A DNA stretch of 64,000 bases from DAOPYU01 sp942493245. Its GTDB lineage: Bacteria; Sumerlaeota; Sumerlaeia; UBA8349. Below, in pieces: positions 28,748 to 38,483 of the stretch. The notes under the pieces were generated by a model. The model searched no databases and had not been told where the DNA came from. It saw only the letters and a list, made by a program, of their open reading frames with translations. Every line of letters begins with the position of its first letter. Position 1 is the first letter of the stretch. The stretch covers positions 3,534,001 through 3,598,000 of the forward strand of contig OW818685.1 of the NCBI GenBank assembly GCA_942493245.1, in the 5' to 3' direction. The translations under genes were made by a program, and so were the position numbers.

Positions 28748-30146
28748 GAGCCTCTTGCAAAAGTCGTTGAGTCGTTCGATTTTCAGGTGAAAAAGTGAGG
28801 AGAAAAAGGCATCATACGCTTGCTTAACAAACCCCGAAAGGGATGGCGGATCATGCACTTTCTCTCCTCACTGTTCACTACCCTACAACAACATCTTTTC
28901 CCGTTCCAGCAAGAAGCGCTGGGGGAACTCTGCGAAAAGCACAAGACGCTCATCGAGGTGGCCGAGTTGGCTTCGATCGAGAAATTCATGAGCCCGTTCG
29001 GTCGCAAGCCGATGGGGCGCCCGCGCCACGGACGCCAGCCTCTCGTCCTGGCGTTTCTGGCCAAGGCCGTCTGGAATTGCCCGACCACCCGCGCGCTGCT
29101 TGATCTGCTCGGCGCTGACGCCCCGTTGCGGCGTCTGTGCGGCTGGGAAACGCGGGCCGACTTGCCCAGCGAAGCGACCTTCTCGCGCGCCTTCGACGAA
29201 TTCGCCCGCACCGCTCTGCCGCAGGCGATTCACGAAGCGATGGTCAAAAAGTGCTGCGGGCCGAAGTTGGCAGGTCATACCAGCCGAGACTCCACGCCGA
29301 TCCAGGGGCGCGAGAAGGCGGCCCGCAAAGAGTCTGCGCCGCAGAAGTCCAAAGCCCGGCGCGGGCGTCCGAAGAAAGGCGAGGAGCGGGCGCCCAAGCC
29401 GCCGCGCCGTCTGGAACAACAGGGCCGGCACTCGCTCGAAGAAAACCTCCAGGATCTGCCGACCGCTTGCGACCGGGGCTCGAAAAAAGACAGCAAGGGC
29501 TTCAAGAAATCGTGGATCGGCTACAAACTGCACGTCGATTGCATCGACGGCGACATCCCGGTCAGCACGATTCTGACGAGCGCCTCGCTGCACGATTCGC
29601 AGGCGGCAATCCCGCTGGCGCAGATGACCGGCCAGCGCCTGACCAACCTCTACGACCTGATGGACTCGGCCTACGACGCGCCCGAAATCAAAGCGTTCAG
29701 CGAGGGGCTGGGGCACGTGCCGATCATCGATCAAAATCCGCGCCGCGGCGAGAAGTTGCCGATGGATTCGCATCGGGCGGTCCGCTACCGCGAGCGCAGC
29801 GCGGCGGAACGGGTGATGAGCAACATCAAGGACAACTACGGGGGACGGTTCGTGCGGGTGCGCGGGGCGGCCAAGGTGATGTGCCACCTGATGTTCGGGA
29901 TCGTGGCGATGACGGCCCGTCAAATTTTCGCGTTGCTGAGATGAGCGGCCCGGGGCGAATCGAAATGGAAGGGAGAAAATCAACGGCGAAACCGCCGAGT
30001 GGCAATCGCACGCCCCGTCCCCAGCGAAAAAGGGCGATTTTGGCGGTAAAGAGCAAGCGAACAGGCGTTCTCGCTCAGAAATCATCTCCCCGAAACGATT
30101 AGCCCCGCTTTTTCGCCGTTTTGCCCAATACTTTTGCAAGAGGCTC
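28748..30146 (+). mobile_element. Insertion sequence, IS1182/IS5-like
   Basis: 1,399 bases bounded by perfect 17-bp inverted repeats GAGCCTCTTGCAAAAGT (28748-28764 and the complement at 30130-30146). TAAG stands on both sides (28744-28747 and 30147-30150) as a probable target duplication. One intact transposase gene lies inside. It was inserted between the kbl terminator and the galM leader, harming neither. Confidence 0.92.
28853..29944 (+). CDS. DDE transposase (DUF772 type)
   Basis: The product has 363 residues from ATG 28853; an in-frame TTG at 28820 is less likely. The N-terminal part (GRPRHGRQPLVLAFLAKAVW, ATFSRAFDEFA) is the DUF772-like region of IS1182/IS5-type transposases. The DDE residues are probably Asp in TSRDSTPIQG, Asp in LYDLMDSAYDA and Glu in AAERVMSNIKDNYG. 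A basic linker (KKGEERAPKPPRR) sits between the first Asp and the rest. The frame is intact and the terminal repeats are perfect, so the element may still be mobile. Confidence 0.9.
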   Translation: MHFLSSLFTTLQQHLFPFQQEALGELCEKHKTLIEVAELASIEKFMSPFGRKPMGRPRHGRQPLVLAFLAKAVWNCPTTRALLDLLGADAPLRRLCGWETRADLPSEATFSRAFDEFARTALPQAIHEAMVKKCCGPKLAGHTSRDSTPIQGREKAARKESAPQKSKARRGRPKKGEERAPKPPRRLEQQGRHSLEENLQDLPTACDRGSKKDSKGFKKSWIGYKLHVDCIDGDIPVSTILTSASLHDSQAAIPLAQMTGQRLTNLYDLMDSAYDAPEIKAFSEGLGHVPIIDQNPRRGEKLPMDSHRAVRYRERSAAERVMSNIKDNYGGRFVRVRGAAKVMCHLMFGIVAMTARQIFALLR

Positions 30147-30237
30147 TAAGTAATGGCATTTTTCATCTTGACTTGAAGAACGTCAGATTTTCAAACATTT
30201 GGTGGACTTCGCAACAAACTTCTGTTAAAAATCCCGT

Positions 30238-30261
30238 CGGTATGTTGACGGGGGCATACCG
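30238..30261. promoter_or_regulatory. Inverted repeat before galM
   Basis: CGGTATG and CATACCG flank a 10-base centre, ending 29 bases before the galM start. It could be an operator or a leader hairpin. TTGACT at 30171 is a possible -35 box further up, without a good -10. Confidence 0.4.
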
Positions 30262-30289
30262 GATATTCACACACAGAGGAAGGCCTATC

Positions 30290-31327
30290 ATGGGAATTGA
30301 AAAAGCGCCCTTCGGTTTCTTGCCGGACGGCAGATCGGTTGAGATTTACACGCTGACGAACGCCAATGGGATTCGCGCTCGCATCATGAACTATGGGGGC
30401 ACGCTCGTTTCTCTGGAAGCGCCCGACCGCTCAGGGAAAATGGGCGACGTGGTCCTGGGGTTCGACACCATTGAGGGATACGTGAAAGATTCACCCTACT
30501 TTGGGTGCATCACGGGCCGTTTCGCAAATCGTATCGCCCACGGGCGTTTCACGCTCGACGGCGTGGAATACAAACTGGCCAAGAACAATGGCGAGAACCA
30601 TCTCCACGGTGGTCTGGTGGGGTTTGACAAGGCGATCTGGCAGGTGGAGGCGGGGGAAGTAAAGGGTGCGCCCACGCTGAAATGCACCTACCGCAGTCAG
30701 GACGGCGAAGAAGGATTCCCCGGCAATCTGGACGTGACGGTGGTTTATACGCTGAGCGACTCGAACGAATGGGCGATCGAGTATTCGGCGGTGACCGACA
30801 AAGCCACGCCGGTCAACCTGACCAACCACTCGTATTGGAATCTGGCGGGCGCGGGAACGGGCGACGTGCTCGGCCACGAAATGCAGATTTTCGCCAGCCG
30901 CTACACGCCGGTGGATTCAGGTCTGATCCCCACGGGCGAAGTGCGGACACTGGACGCTTCGCCGCTGGACTTCCGGACCGCCACTCCCATCGGCGCGCGT
31001 ATCGCACAGGTGGAGGGGGGCTACGACCACAATTACGTGCTCGACGGTCCGGCGGGTTCCCTGACTCTGGCGGCGCGCGCGTGCGATCCGAAGAGCGGGC
31101 GGGTGCTCGAAGTCTCGACCACCGAGCCGGCCATTCAGCTCTATACGGGGAACTTCCTGGGCGGGTTCTCGGGTAAGAACAACGTTCCCTACGGAAAGCA
31201 TTACGGTTTCTGTCTGGAGACGCAGCATTATCCGGATTCGGTGAACCAGCCGGATTTCCCGTCGGTGATTCTGCGCCCGGGTCAGACCTACCGGCACGTG
31301 ACGGTCCACAAGTTCCTGACGGCGTAA
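30290..31327 (+). CDS. galM: Aldose 1-epimerase (mutarotase)
   Basis: Interconverts alpha and beta anomers of hexoses such as galactose and glucose; 345 residues. It shows the family blocks NYGGTLVSLEAPDR, GRFANRIAHGRF, NHLHGG (His104/His106), LTNHSYWNLAG (catalytic His180) and the C-terminal FCLETQHYPDSVN with the catalytic Glu. ATG 30290 is the start (AGAGGAAGG upstream); the open frame before it belongs to the IS end and leader. The secreted beta-helix gene follows 35 bases downstream, so the two may share a transcript. Confidence 0.95.
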   Translation: MGIEKAPFGFLPDGRSVEIYTLTNANGIRARIMNYGGTLVSLEAPDRSGKMGDVVLGFDTIEGYVKDSPYFGCITGRFANRIAHGRFTLDGVEYKLAKNNGENHLHGGLVGFDKAIWQVEAGEVKGAPTLKCTYRSQDGEEGFPGNLDVTVVYTLSDSNEWAIEYSAVTDKATPVNLTNHSYWNLAGAGTGDVLGHEMQIFASRYTPVDSGLIPTGEVRTLDASPLDFRTATPIGARIAQVEGGYDHNYVLDGPAGSLTLAARACDPKSGRVLEVSTTEPAIQLYTGNFLGGFSGKNNVPYGKHYGFCLETQHYPDSVNQPDFPSVILRPGQTYRHVTVHKFLTA

Positions 31328-31362
31328 GACTCCAGACATAACCTTCTGATGGACGGAACGCG

Positions 31363-33006
31363 ATGAGAAAACAGCGACGCACATCTGCTTGGAACAACAC
31401 AACGCGGCCAGCGCTATTGCTGGCCGCGTTTCTTTTGTTTTCCGCCGCTCCGGCCCGACCGATTGCGGTGGGCGCAGACATCGAACCGAAAGGGCGCGAT
31501 TCCGCCAGCCTCGCCGCCGCCCTTCAGCAGGCTGCGCCCGGCGATACGGTTCGATTGCCCGTCGGCACATTTGAAATCACCGAAGCGGTCCGGCTCAAAT
31601 CCGGCGTGAAACTGATCGGGGCGGGACAGGATCAAACCCGCCTGGTGTACCGGGGGACCCAACCGTCCTCGCTGATGCGGATTTCCGAATGCCAGGACGT
31701 CGAGATCGCGCACCTGACGCTCGATGGTCAGGACAATCCACTCGTCCGGGACGGCATGACCGGCGACAACTCACGCCGCCTGTTTATCCATCATGTCACG
31801 CTCTGCAACGTGGGCAAGGACAGTCCTTCCTTTTCTCACGGCATCCTTTTTTCGGGTCACAACCCGACGTGCGAGCGTGGGGTCACCGACAGTGTGATCA
31901 GCGATTGCCGCTTCGAGAGGATCGGGCTGAAGGCGGAATATGGCGGGGGCATCCGGATGCAATGGGGCAGCGCACGCAACCGCGTCGAGCGGAATGTGGT
32001 GCGCGATACGGGCCGGGGGGGTATTTTTGGCGACCACTCGGAGGAACTCATCATCCGCCACAACCAGGTTTCCGGTTCCGGGGGCGAAGGGTTGGGTATC
32101 GAGATCTGGGGCGGTTGCCCCCGGTCCCTGATCGAGGACAACGTGGTGGACCACTGGCTCAGCGTGGACAAGGGCCACCAGTCGGCAGTCCGCCGCAATG
32201 TGGTCGGCGCCGACGACGGCACCCTCAAATTCCTCGGGATCGAAATCATCGCCCGGGACGTCGTGGTCACCGACAATGTGATCAAACGGGGGGCCATGAT
32301 CGGGCTGTCGGTCTCCAACAACGAGATCAAGAACAATGTCTATTGGGGCTACAACACCATCGGCGACTGCGCCGAATGGGGCGCGCAATTTCAGGGCGAC
32401 TCAGGCGAGATTGCCCATCATTATTTGTATCGCTGTACTTTTGAAAGGACCGTGCGGGGAGACCCGCGCGTCCGATATCCGGAGGCCGGCGGCCAAGGAT
32501 TCCGCTTTAACGGGTCCACGCTTCAAATGGAGTTCGAGGAGTGCGCTTTCCGGGACAATGCCGCTTACGGGGTCCAGTTTTGCGGTGAAAACTTGAATTT
32601 CATCACCTTTTTGCGCTGCGCGTTCGCGAACAATCGCCAGGGCGTGGTCACCGGCCTTTCTCCCGAGACAACGGTCGAATTCAAGGACAGCACGATTGTC
32701 GGCGAAAAGGCCGATTCGTTCCCACCGGCCAGGGCTTTTTCCAGCCCACAACCGTCGGCCGATTTCCGTCTGCCCGAGAAGGTTCAAGCGGGTACCGCTG
32801 TCCGGTTTGAATGCGCATCGAAACCGGGAAAAGGCGAAATTACCGAACGGCTCTGGGATTTCGGCCACGGGATTCCCGAAGTCACGGCCAATCCCCAACA
32901 CACCTTTGAGGAACCGGGAAAATACCGGGTGACGCTCATCGTCTGGGATTCCGGCGGGCGCGGCGCGCGGGCGGAGAAAACGATCGAGGTCTTGCCGGGC
33001 AAGTAG
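31363..33006 (+). CDS. Secreted right-handed beta-helix protein with PKD domain
   Basis: The product has 547 residues. A signal peptide (RPALLLAAFLLFSAAPARP) is followed by DSASLAAALQQAAPGDTVRLPVG, the usual opening of pectate-lyase-type beta-helix proteins. Residues 100-440 are a run of short strands with many Asn (NRVERNVVRDTGRGGIFG, IIRHNQVSGSGGEGLGI, LIEDNVVDHW, NEIKNNVYWG), the NosD/PbH1 repeat pattern. The last 85 residues are a PKD-like Ig domain (ERLWDFGHGIPEVTANPQHT, then YRVTLIVWDSGG). Such proteins usually bind or cut polysaccharides outside the cell. The neighbour GalM supports a link to sugar use, but no catalytic residues could be assigned. Confidence 0.85.
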   Translation: MRKQRRTSAWNNTTRPALLLAAFLLFSAAPARPIAVGADIEPKGRDSASLAAALQQAAPGDTVRLPVGTFEITEAVRLKSGVKLIGAGQDQTRLVYRGTQPSSLMRISECQDVEIAHLTLDGQDNPLVRDGMTGDNSRRLFIHHVTLCNVGKDSPSFSHGILFSGHNPTCERGVTDSVISDCRFERIGLKAEYGGGIRMQWGSARNRVERNVVRDTGRGGIFGDHSEELIIRHNQVSGSGGEGLGIEIWGGCPRSLIEDNVVDHWLSVDKGHQSAVRRNVVGADDGTLKFLGIEIIARDVVVTDNVIKRGAMIGLSVSNNEIKNNVYWGYNTIGDCAEWGAQFQGDSGEIAHHYLYRCTFERTVRGDPRVRYPEAGGQGFRFNGSTLQMEFEECAFRDNAAYGVQFCGENLNFITFLRCAFANNRQGVVTGLSPETTVEFKDSTIVGEKADSFPPARAFSSPQPSADFRLPEKVQAGTAVRFECASKPGKGEITERLWDFGHGIPEVTANPQHTFEEPGKYRVTLIVWDSGGRGARAEKTIEVLPGK

Positions 33007-33060
33007 CAGTGAAAGAACCCGAAGGCAATTTTCGATCGTCCGGCGAGACGGGGGGGGTCC

Positions 33061-33300
33061 TTTCATAGTCCGGGCTTTCAGCCCTTATGAAAAAGAGGGA
33101 CACCCATCCTGGGGCGACGCTTCGCTTGCCCCAGGATGTTATAAATCCGCGCCGTTGGCGCTTCAACCTGAAAACCGAAGTTGATGAACGCCTGTCTTCC
33201 GGTTTTTCTTTCAGGCGGGCGAGGACGCCCGCCCTCCCAGAAAGGCCCTTTTTATGGGGAGAAGGGGTTCACAGGAACGCCAATCTCCCGATTGGCGTAG
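33061..33300. repeat. Dispersed palindromic element, copy C
   Basis: GGGCTTTCAGCCC (33073), a GGGGCGACGCTTCGCTTGCCCC word, then GGCGGGCGAGGACGCCCGCC, CTCCCAGAAAGGCCC and CGCCAATCTCCCGATTGGCG. Part of a 500-base gap between the beta-helix gene and ftsZ in which no gene is seen. Confidence 0.85.
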
Positions 33301-33433
33301 TCAGATAAAGTCACACCCCAAAGTGGACCGAGTCAAAACCGTTTTCGCTCCATACGCAAAAACAAAGGATTCGTTTTCCGTCCTCACTGCGGGTTTCTGG
33401 ATGAAAATTCTTTGAGGTAAGGGCGCAAAATGG

Positions 33434-33473
33434 AATCGTCCCCCGAGGCGCCAGCCACGAGGGACGATTTTTG
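33434..33473. terminator. Bidirectional terminator between beta-helix gene and ftsZ
   Basis: AATCGTCCC and GGGACGATT form the stem. On the plus strand it is followed by TTTTTG, on the minus strand by CCATTTTG. It lies about 30 bases past the ftsZ stop and can serve both convergent genes. Confidence 0.7.
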
Positions 33474-33504
33474 TAGAATCACGGTATTCGAGGGCTTTTC
33501 GATC

Positions 33505-34875
33505 TTACTCGAAAAGCGTCCGGCGGCGGCGGTTGTAAGCCGGCTCGTTCAGGTCAATCGAAGGGTCTTTGGGGAGTTCCTCGGCGGACGGAAGACCGGC
33601 GGCTGTACCCTGCGCAGGCTGTTCTTCTGCCTGAGGCACATTCCAGCGGGGTTGCGCAGCGGCAGGGGCCGAAGGAGCAGGCGCCTGACGGGTGATGCGG
33701 GGCTGAAAAGCAGACTCAGCGGTCGCCTGAGGCGCCGCGGGGCGCACGGGTTGAATCGGCGGACGGTAAGCAGGCGTTGTTTCCTCGGCCACCGCCTCGC
33801 GTCCTCCATCTGAACCATTGAACATGGATTTCAATTTCGTATCGAGATCAATATCGGTTTTGGGCGAGACCAGTTTCTCCGCCCGGTGGTGAGGCGTGGG
33901 ATAGCGGCGGGTTTCGTCGGGGAATCCGGTGGCAATGATCGTCACACGCATTTCGTCTTTGAGCGCGGGGTCTATCACCAGCCCAAAGATGATGTTGGCG
34001 TTTTCGTCCGCCGACTCGTAAACGGTGGTGGTGGCGGTGTTGATCTCCTGCAGGGTGACATCGGGACTTCCCGTGATGGAGATCAGGACGCCCTTGGCTC
34101 CGTCAATGACAATCTTTTCCTGGAGCGGACTGGCGCAGGCCTTCTTGACGGCCTCGACGCTGCGATTCTCGCCCTTGCCGATCCCAACGCCCATGACCGC
34201 GCCACCGGTTTCTCCCATGATGGCGCGCACATCCATGAAATCCACATTGATTTCACCGGGCACGGTGATGAGGTCGCTGATGGCGGAAACGCCTTCGGCC
34301 AAAACCCGGTTGACCAGCGCGAACGCATCGGTCAGAGGCGTCTTGGCGCCCACGGCCTCAAGCAGTTTGTCATTGAGGATCACGATCTTGGTGTCCACAA
34401 ACTCGCTGATCTTGGCCAATCCCTGATCGGCACGGAGCGTCCGCTGCGGGCCTTCGAACGCAAAGGGTTTCGTCACAATGGCCACCGTGAGGATTCCCAG
34501 CGCCTTGGCGGTCTCGGCAATGACGGGCGCGGCGCCCGTACCGGTGCCTCCTCCCAGGCCGGCGGCGATAAAGACCATGTCGGAATCCTTGAGGACTTCG
34601 GCGATCTGTTCCTTGCAGGCCAGCGCGGCCTTTTCGCCCAGCGCGGGATCGCCACCACACCCCATTCCGCCGGTATTCTCGGTGCCGATATGCAGTTTGT
34701 TGGGGCATTTGGACAACGACAGGGCCTGCGTGTCGGTGTTGATGTTACAGAACTCCACACCGGTCAACCCCATATCAATCATGTTGTCCACGGCATTCGA
34801 GCCACCGCCGCCCACGCCAATCACCTTGATACGCGTAGTCGGGGGGGTCACCTCAACGAATTCGAACTTTCCCAT
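33505..34875 (-). CDS. ftsZ: Cell division GTPase FtsZ
   Basis: Tubulin-like GTPase that forms the division ring; 456 residues. It has the GTP-binding GVGGGGSNAVDNMI, the tubulin signature GLGGGTGTGAAPV and the catalytic T7 loop NVDFMDVRAIM. After the globular part (about residue 330) comes a Pro/Ala/Gln-rich linker of about 110 residues, then the C-terminal peptide PSIDLNEPAYNRRRR that in other bacteria binds FtsA and other membrane anchors; FtsA is the gene immediately upstream, 15 bases away. AGGAG precedes the ATG. It is the last gene of the cluster and is followed by a terminator. Confidence 0.98.
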   Translation of the reverse strand: MGKFEFVEVTPPTTRIKVIGVGGGGSNAVDNMIDMGLTGVEFCNINTDTQALSLSKCPNKLHIGTENTGGMGCGGDPALGEKAALACKEQIAEVLKDSDMVFIAAGLGGGTGTGAAPVIAETAKALGILTVAIVTKPFAFEGPQRTLRADQGLAKISEFVDTKIVILNDKLLEAVGAKTPLTDAFALVNRVLAEGVSAISDLITVPGEINVDFMDVRAIMGETGGAVMGVGIGKGENRSVEAVKKACASPLQEKIVIDGAKGVLISITGSPDVTLQEINTATTTVYESADENANIIFGLVIDPALKDEMRVTIIATGFPDETRRYPTPHHRAEKLVSPKTDIDLDTKLKSMFNGSDGGREAVAEETTPAYRPPIQPVRPAAPQATAESAFQPRITRQAPAPSAPAAAQPRWNVPQAEEQPAQGTAAGLPSAEELPKDPSIDLNEPAYNRRRRTLFE

Positions 34876-34890
34876 TTTCTTTCTCCTGTA

Positions 34891-36159
34891 TTACCTGAAA
34901 CTTTCGACCAGGTAGTCGAGCAGACGGCGTACGCCGCCTCCCATGCCGCCCGTCGCGGCATAGACCGTCGCATCCGAACCAAACTCGTGATCGTCTTCAT
35001 CCTTGCCATACACCAGCAGCCCGACTCCGGTTGCGTAAATCGGTCCCTGCACCACCGAAGCCAGCCCACGATGCCCCTGGGGCGAACCACACCGGCACCG
35101 CATGTCAAGAATCCGTTCCGCGACATCGGTGATCCCTGGCAGCAGCGAAGTGCCTCCGGTCAACACAATGCCGGAGTGCAGGTGATCACGATAGCCGGAG
35201 GAATCCAGATAGTCACGCACGATTCTGAAAATGTCTTCCAGACGCGCCTCGATGATTTCGGCCAGCAGGTACTCGGAGTGGTCGCGCATGTTGTGCGAGT
35301 CGCCGGAAACAGGGAGTTGAAAGGAGCGTCCCCGTTCGACTTCCTGCGGCAATGCGCAGCCGTAGCGTTTCTTGGCGTTCTCTGCGTCGTTGATGGAGCA
35401 GCTGAGCAACTGGGCGACATCGCGGGTGATGTGGTCCCCCCCCAGGCTGATCTCCTTGGTCGAGCGAATGGCGCCGCCCTTGGAGATCGCGATGTCGGTG
35501 GTGCCACCGCCGATATCAATGAGCATGGCGCCCAGTTCGCGTTCGGTGTCGTTGATGACACTCATGGAAGAAGCAAGCGACTGGAGCACAATATGCGGGT
35601 TGCGCAGACCGGCGCGCCGAATGCAGCGGATGATGTTGTGAATCGGATCGCTGTTGGACAGAACGATGTGGGCCGAAACCTCGAGCGAGGAACCAGACAG
35701 CCCGACCGGGTTGGCCGTAGGACTGCCGCCGTTGACCCGGAACTCCTGCACGATCGAGTGGATCTTGGCTTTTTCGTCGGGCACCTGAATGGATTCCTGC
35801 GCCTTGCGGATGGCGCGGCGGCGGTCTTTTTCGTCAATGCCCCGGGTCGGGTTGTGAATATCCACAATCGCTCGGGCGTTGAGACTCTGGATGTGCTCGC
35901 CGGCAATCCCGACAAACACATCGCCCACCGGCACACTGGCGAGTTCCATGGCGCGATCCGTGGCCTGCACAATGGCGTTGACGGTGGGATCAATATCCAC
36001 AATCTCGCCACAGCGAAGCCCGGTCGAGGGACACGATCCCACTCCGAGAATCGAAAGTTTTCCATCCGGTTCGGCCTGGCCGATGATGGCACAGACCTTG
36101 GTCGTGCCGATGTCAATACCTGTGATGATGCGGGGGCGCTTCTGGCGTGTAAAGAACAT
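34891..36159 (-). CDS. ftsA: Cell division protein FtsA
   Basis: Actin-like ATPase that tethers FtsZ to the membrane; 422 residues. Nucleotide-binding blocks are GIDIGTTKVCAIIG at the N-terminus, LIDIGGGTTDIAI and VLTGGTSLLPGI. The last residues RRLLDYLVESFR form the amphipathic membrane-targeting helix. A segment of about 30 residues before it (DEDDHEFGSDATVYAATGG) is longer and more acidic than usual. GAGG precedes the ATG. It lies between ftsQ (84 bases) and ftsZ (15 bases). Confidence 0.97.
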   Translation of the reverse strand: MFFTRQKRPRIITGIDIGTTKVCAIIGQAEPDGKLSILGVGSCPSTGLRCGEIVDIDPTVNAIVQATDRAMELASVPVGDVFVGIAGEHIQSLNARAIVDIHNPTRGIDEKDRRRAIRKAQESIQVPDEKAKIHSIVQEFRVNGGSPTANPVGLSGSSLEVSAHIVLSNSDPIHNIIRCIRRAGLRNPHIVLQSLASSMSVINDTERELGAMLIDIGGGTTDIAISKGGAIRSTKEISLGGDHITRDVAQLLSCSINDAENAKKRYGCALPQEVERGRSFQLPVSGDSHNMRDHSEYLLAEIIEARLEDIFRIVRDYLDSSGYRDHLHSGIVLTGGTSLLPGITDVAERILDMRCRCGSPQGHRGLASVVQGPIYATGVGLLVYGKDEDDHEFGSDATVYAATGGMGGGVRRLLDYLVESFR

Positions 36160-36243
36160 GATGGGCGGTCCTCGACAGGTTCAACTGGAAATGCCGCACA
36201 CTTCTTAGCCCGGAAAATTGCGCGGCGGGCGATCGCGAGCGCT

Positions 36244-37182
36244 TCAAGGGGATTTGTCTGGCCGGGTAGCGGTTTGAATGGCCTTGAGTTCCGCCGCCCT
36301 GAGTTCCACCGCTTTCTCCCGGCTCATGGCCGCCACCTCGCCCTCGACCCGCAGGTCAATGTAGGCGAAGAGTTCCGGCTGCCCTTTCCTGGAAATGAAG
36401 GTCTCCAGCGCCGGCATTTTGCGGATGGGATCATCCTTGCCAAAGCGTATTTCGGTACCACCCCTCAGGTAGAGAGTCAAATTCCCTGTGCCGTCGAAGT
36501 TAATATCCGAAATCTTCCCAGCCAGAACGGGCGCCTGGCTCCTGAGCGATGATAACAGAAGGAGGCCCTTTGTCAAGCTCTCACTTTCGATGCGCTTACC
36601 CGGCTGCGCCTCTTCGAGTTTAAGGCCCGTGATGTAGGGGAACTGCGTCGCTTCGGGGCTTTGAGTGGTCAGAACCTGCGCCACGACCCGGTCCTTGTCC
36701 ACCGCCAGGATCTCGCGACCGAGCACCAGAGCCTCGGTCCGCCGGATCTCGATCTCAACCTGGAGTTCGGAGGGATAGCGCTTGCGAACCACGGCGTGGC
36801 GTACCCGGCCATGCGTTTCGACATTGTTGCAGACCTCGCGGGTCTTGAGCGTGAGGAGATTCCCCCGGTCCGAGTTTCTTTCGGCCAGAATCTGGCGGAT
36901 CTCCTCGATCACTTGTTCCCGGTAGGGATCCGGCACCTCACTGGCTTCGGATATGGGGTCGTCCACCAGAGTAATGGTCACCTCGCGGATGTCAAAATAG
37001 TCGGACAAAAAGAGAAAGGAGTAAAAAGTCCATCCCCCCCACCCAAGCAATCCGAGGACACTGACGATCAGAAAGATCGAGACCGTTGTGGCGAACAACG
37101 ACGAAAGCCGTCGGGCCAGGCGGTTACGCGAGTCCGGCGGACGGTAGCGGGTGCGGCGTTTGAAAAGTTTGGGGAGCGCCAT
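36244..37182 (-). CDS. ftsQ: Cell division protein FtsQ
   Basis: Bitopic divisome protein linking early and late components; 312 residues. A basic N-terminal tail (KLFKRRTRYRPPDSRNRLAR) is followed by one membrane helix (about 29-52), then a POTRA-type domain (FDIREVTITL) and the FtsQ domain (YPSELQVEIEIRRTEALVLG, DINFDGTGNLTLYLRGGTEI). It starts 108 bases after murG ends; in many bacteria murC, murB and ddl lie in this place and they are absent here. No strong ribosome binding site is seen. Confidence 0.93.
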   Translation of the reverse strand: MALPKLFKRRTRYRPPDSRNRLARRLSSLFATTVSIFLIVSVLGLLGWGGWTFYSFLFLSDYFDIREVTITLVDDPISEASEVPDPYREQVIEEIRQILAERNSDRGNLLTLKTREVCNNVETHGRVRHAVVRKRYPSELQVEIEIRRTEALVLGREILAVDKDRVVAQVLTTQSPEATQFPYITGLKLEEAQPGKRIESESLTKGLLLLSSLRSQAPVLAGKISDINFDGTGNLTLYLRGGTEIRFGKDDPIRKMPALETFISRKGQPELFAYIDLRVEGEVAAMSREKAVELRAAELKAIQTATRPDKSP

Positions 37183-37290
37183 GACGTTTTCTCTGCATTC
37201 GACCTGTTTATCGGAAATCTGCGCCGCCGGTGGAATTGCCGCGAATGAGCGCCGCCCCTACAGTCAAGCCCAAGGTTCAGCGCGAACGGT

Positions 37291-38439
37291 TCATTTCAAT
37301 TCGCCCGTAGCCGCCCGCACAATGAGCCGGGCCAGATCGCGCCCCGCACCGGGCCGGCTGAGTCGGTGCGCGGCCTCGGACATCACTTCGAGATCGTGTG
37401 TTGTCTGGAGGAAATGGAGGATTTCCTCCGCTACCTCGCGTGGGTTGTCGGTGTTTTCGTCAAAAACCACCGCAGCGCCGTTCTTTTCCAGCACCTCCGC
37501 GTTGCGATGCTGGTGCTGATCCACCCCATGCGGCAGGGGGAAAAGGATGGACGGCTTGCCACAGAGCAGAACCTCCGCGAGGAAACTGCCTCCGGCCCTC
37601 CCAATGACGATATTGGACAGCGCAAAGGCCTGGTCCATGCGATCCATGACGGGAGTGATCCAGAACTGTCCACGCAGGTTGCGCTGCTGGATCATCTGGC
37701 GCACTTCGTCCACATTCTGGGGACCGGCGGACCAGATGACCTGCATGGTTTTGTCCGGCGGCCAGAAAGCGGCCATTTCCTGAAACACCGCACCCATAAA
37801 GCGGTTCAGACCCTTTGCCCCCTGACTACCGCCGCAGATGAACATCGTGAACGTTTCCGGGTTAAAATACATCCCCTTTGCCGCTTCGGCGGCGTCACCC
37901 CGGGAAATCCAGAGCCGCACCGGGGTGCCAATATCGTGGATGCGGTCGGGGGAGACATTGCGAGGCGGATTGACCAGCGGCAGGCCGCACGCCAAGGCTT
38001 TTGCTTTGGGCGCCAGCCAGCGGGTCACACGGCCCAGCACGGCGTTCGAGTCGTGCAACACGATGGGAACATTGGCGAGCCAGGCCGCCACGAGAAGCGG
38101 CGCAGAGGAATAGCCCCCCATGCCGACCACCACATCGAAATTGCGAATACAGGCCAGGCACTTGAAAAGTCCCCGGACAAGCCCGATTCCCTGCGCCAAT
38201 CGGCTGAAAAGCCCACCCGTCGTCATCCCTCCGACAGGGATCTGCGTGGGTGTGATGCCCGCCTCCGCGTAAATCGTCTTTTCAAGGGGGCGATTGCCAC
38301 AAAAAAACTGGATCTCGACCGGGTATCCGATGTTGCCCAACACTTCTGCGAGCGCAATGGCGGGCATGATATGCCCGCCCGTGCCACCCGCGGCCAGCGC
38401 CACGCGAAGGGTTGAACCGGATTTTTCGTTTGATTTCAT
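37291..38439 (-). CDS. murG: MurG N-acetylglucosaminyltransferase
   Basis: Adds GlcNAc to lipid I to make lipid II on the inner membrane face; 382 residues. The first glycine loop is LAAGGTGGHIMPAIALAEVL, the second region VGMGGYSSAPLLVAA, the UDP-GlcNAc region GGSQGAKGLNRFM, then IGRAGGSFLAEVLLCGKPSI and LPHGVDQHQHRNAE. All expected donor-site residues (His, Glu, Gln) seem present. It starts 44 bases after ftsW ends and is part of the same transcription unit. Confidence 0.97.
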   Translation of the reverse strand: MKSNEKSGSTLRVALAAGGTGGHIMPAIALAEVLGNIGYPVEIQFFCGNRPLEKTIYAEAGITPTQIPVGGMTTGGLFSRLAQGIGLVRGLFKCLACIRNFDVVVGMGGYSSAPLLVAAWLANVPIVLHDSNAVLGRVTRWLAPKAKALACGLPLVNPPRNVSPDRIHDIGTPVRLWISRGDAAEAAKGMYFNPETFTMFICGGSQGAKGLNRFMGAVFQEMAAFWPPDKTMQVIWSAGPQNVDEVRQMIQQRNLRGQFWITPVMDRMDQAFALSNIVIGRAGGSFLAEVLLCGKPSILFPLPHGVDQHQHRNAEVLEKNGAAVVFDENTDNPREVAEEILHFLQTTHDLEVMSEAAHRLSRPGAGRDLARLIVRAATGELK

Positions 38440-38483
38440 AAGAACCCCAATGGGTCAGCATTGACGCCTGGCGACGAACCGCT

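Noticed and set aside
33886..36552. An 888-codon plus-strand open frame
   Set aside because: Antisense to ftsZ, ftsA and part of ftsQ, all of which are certain.
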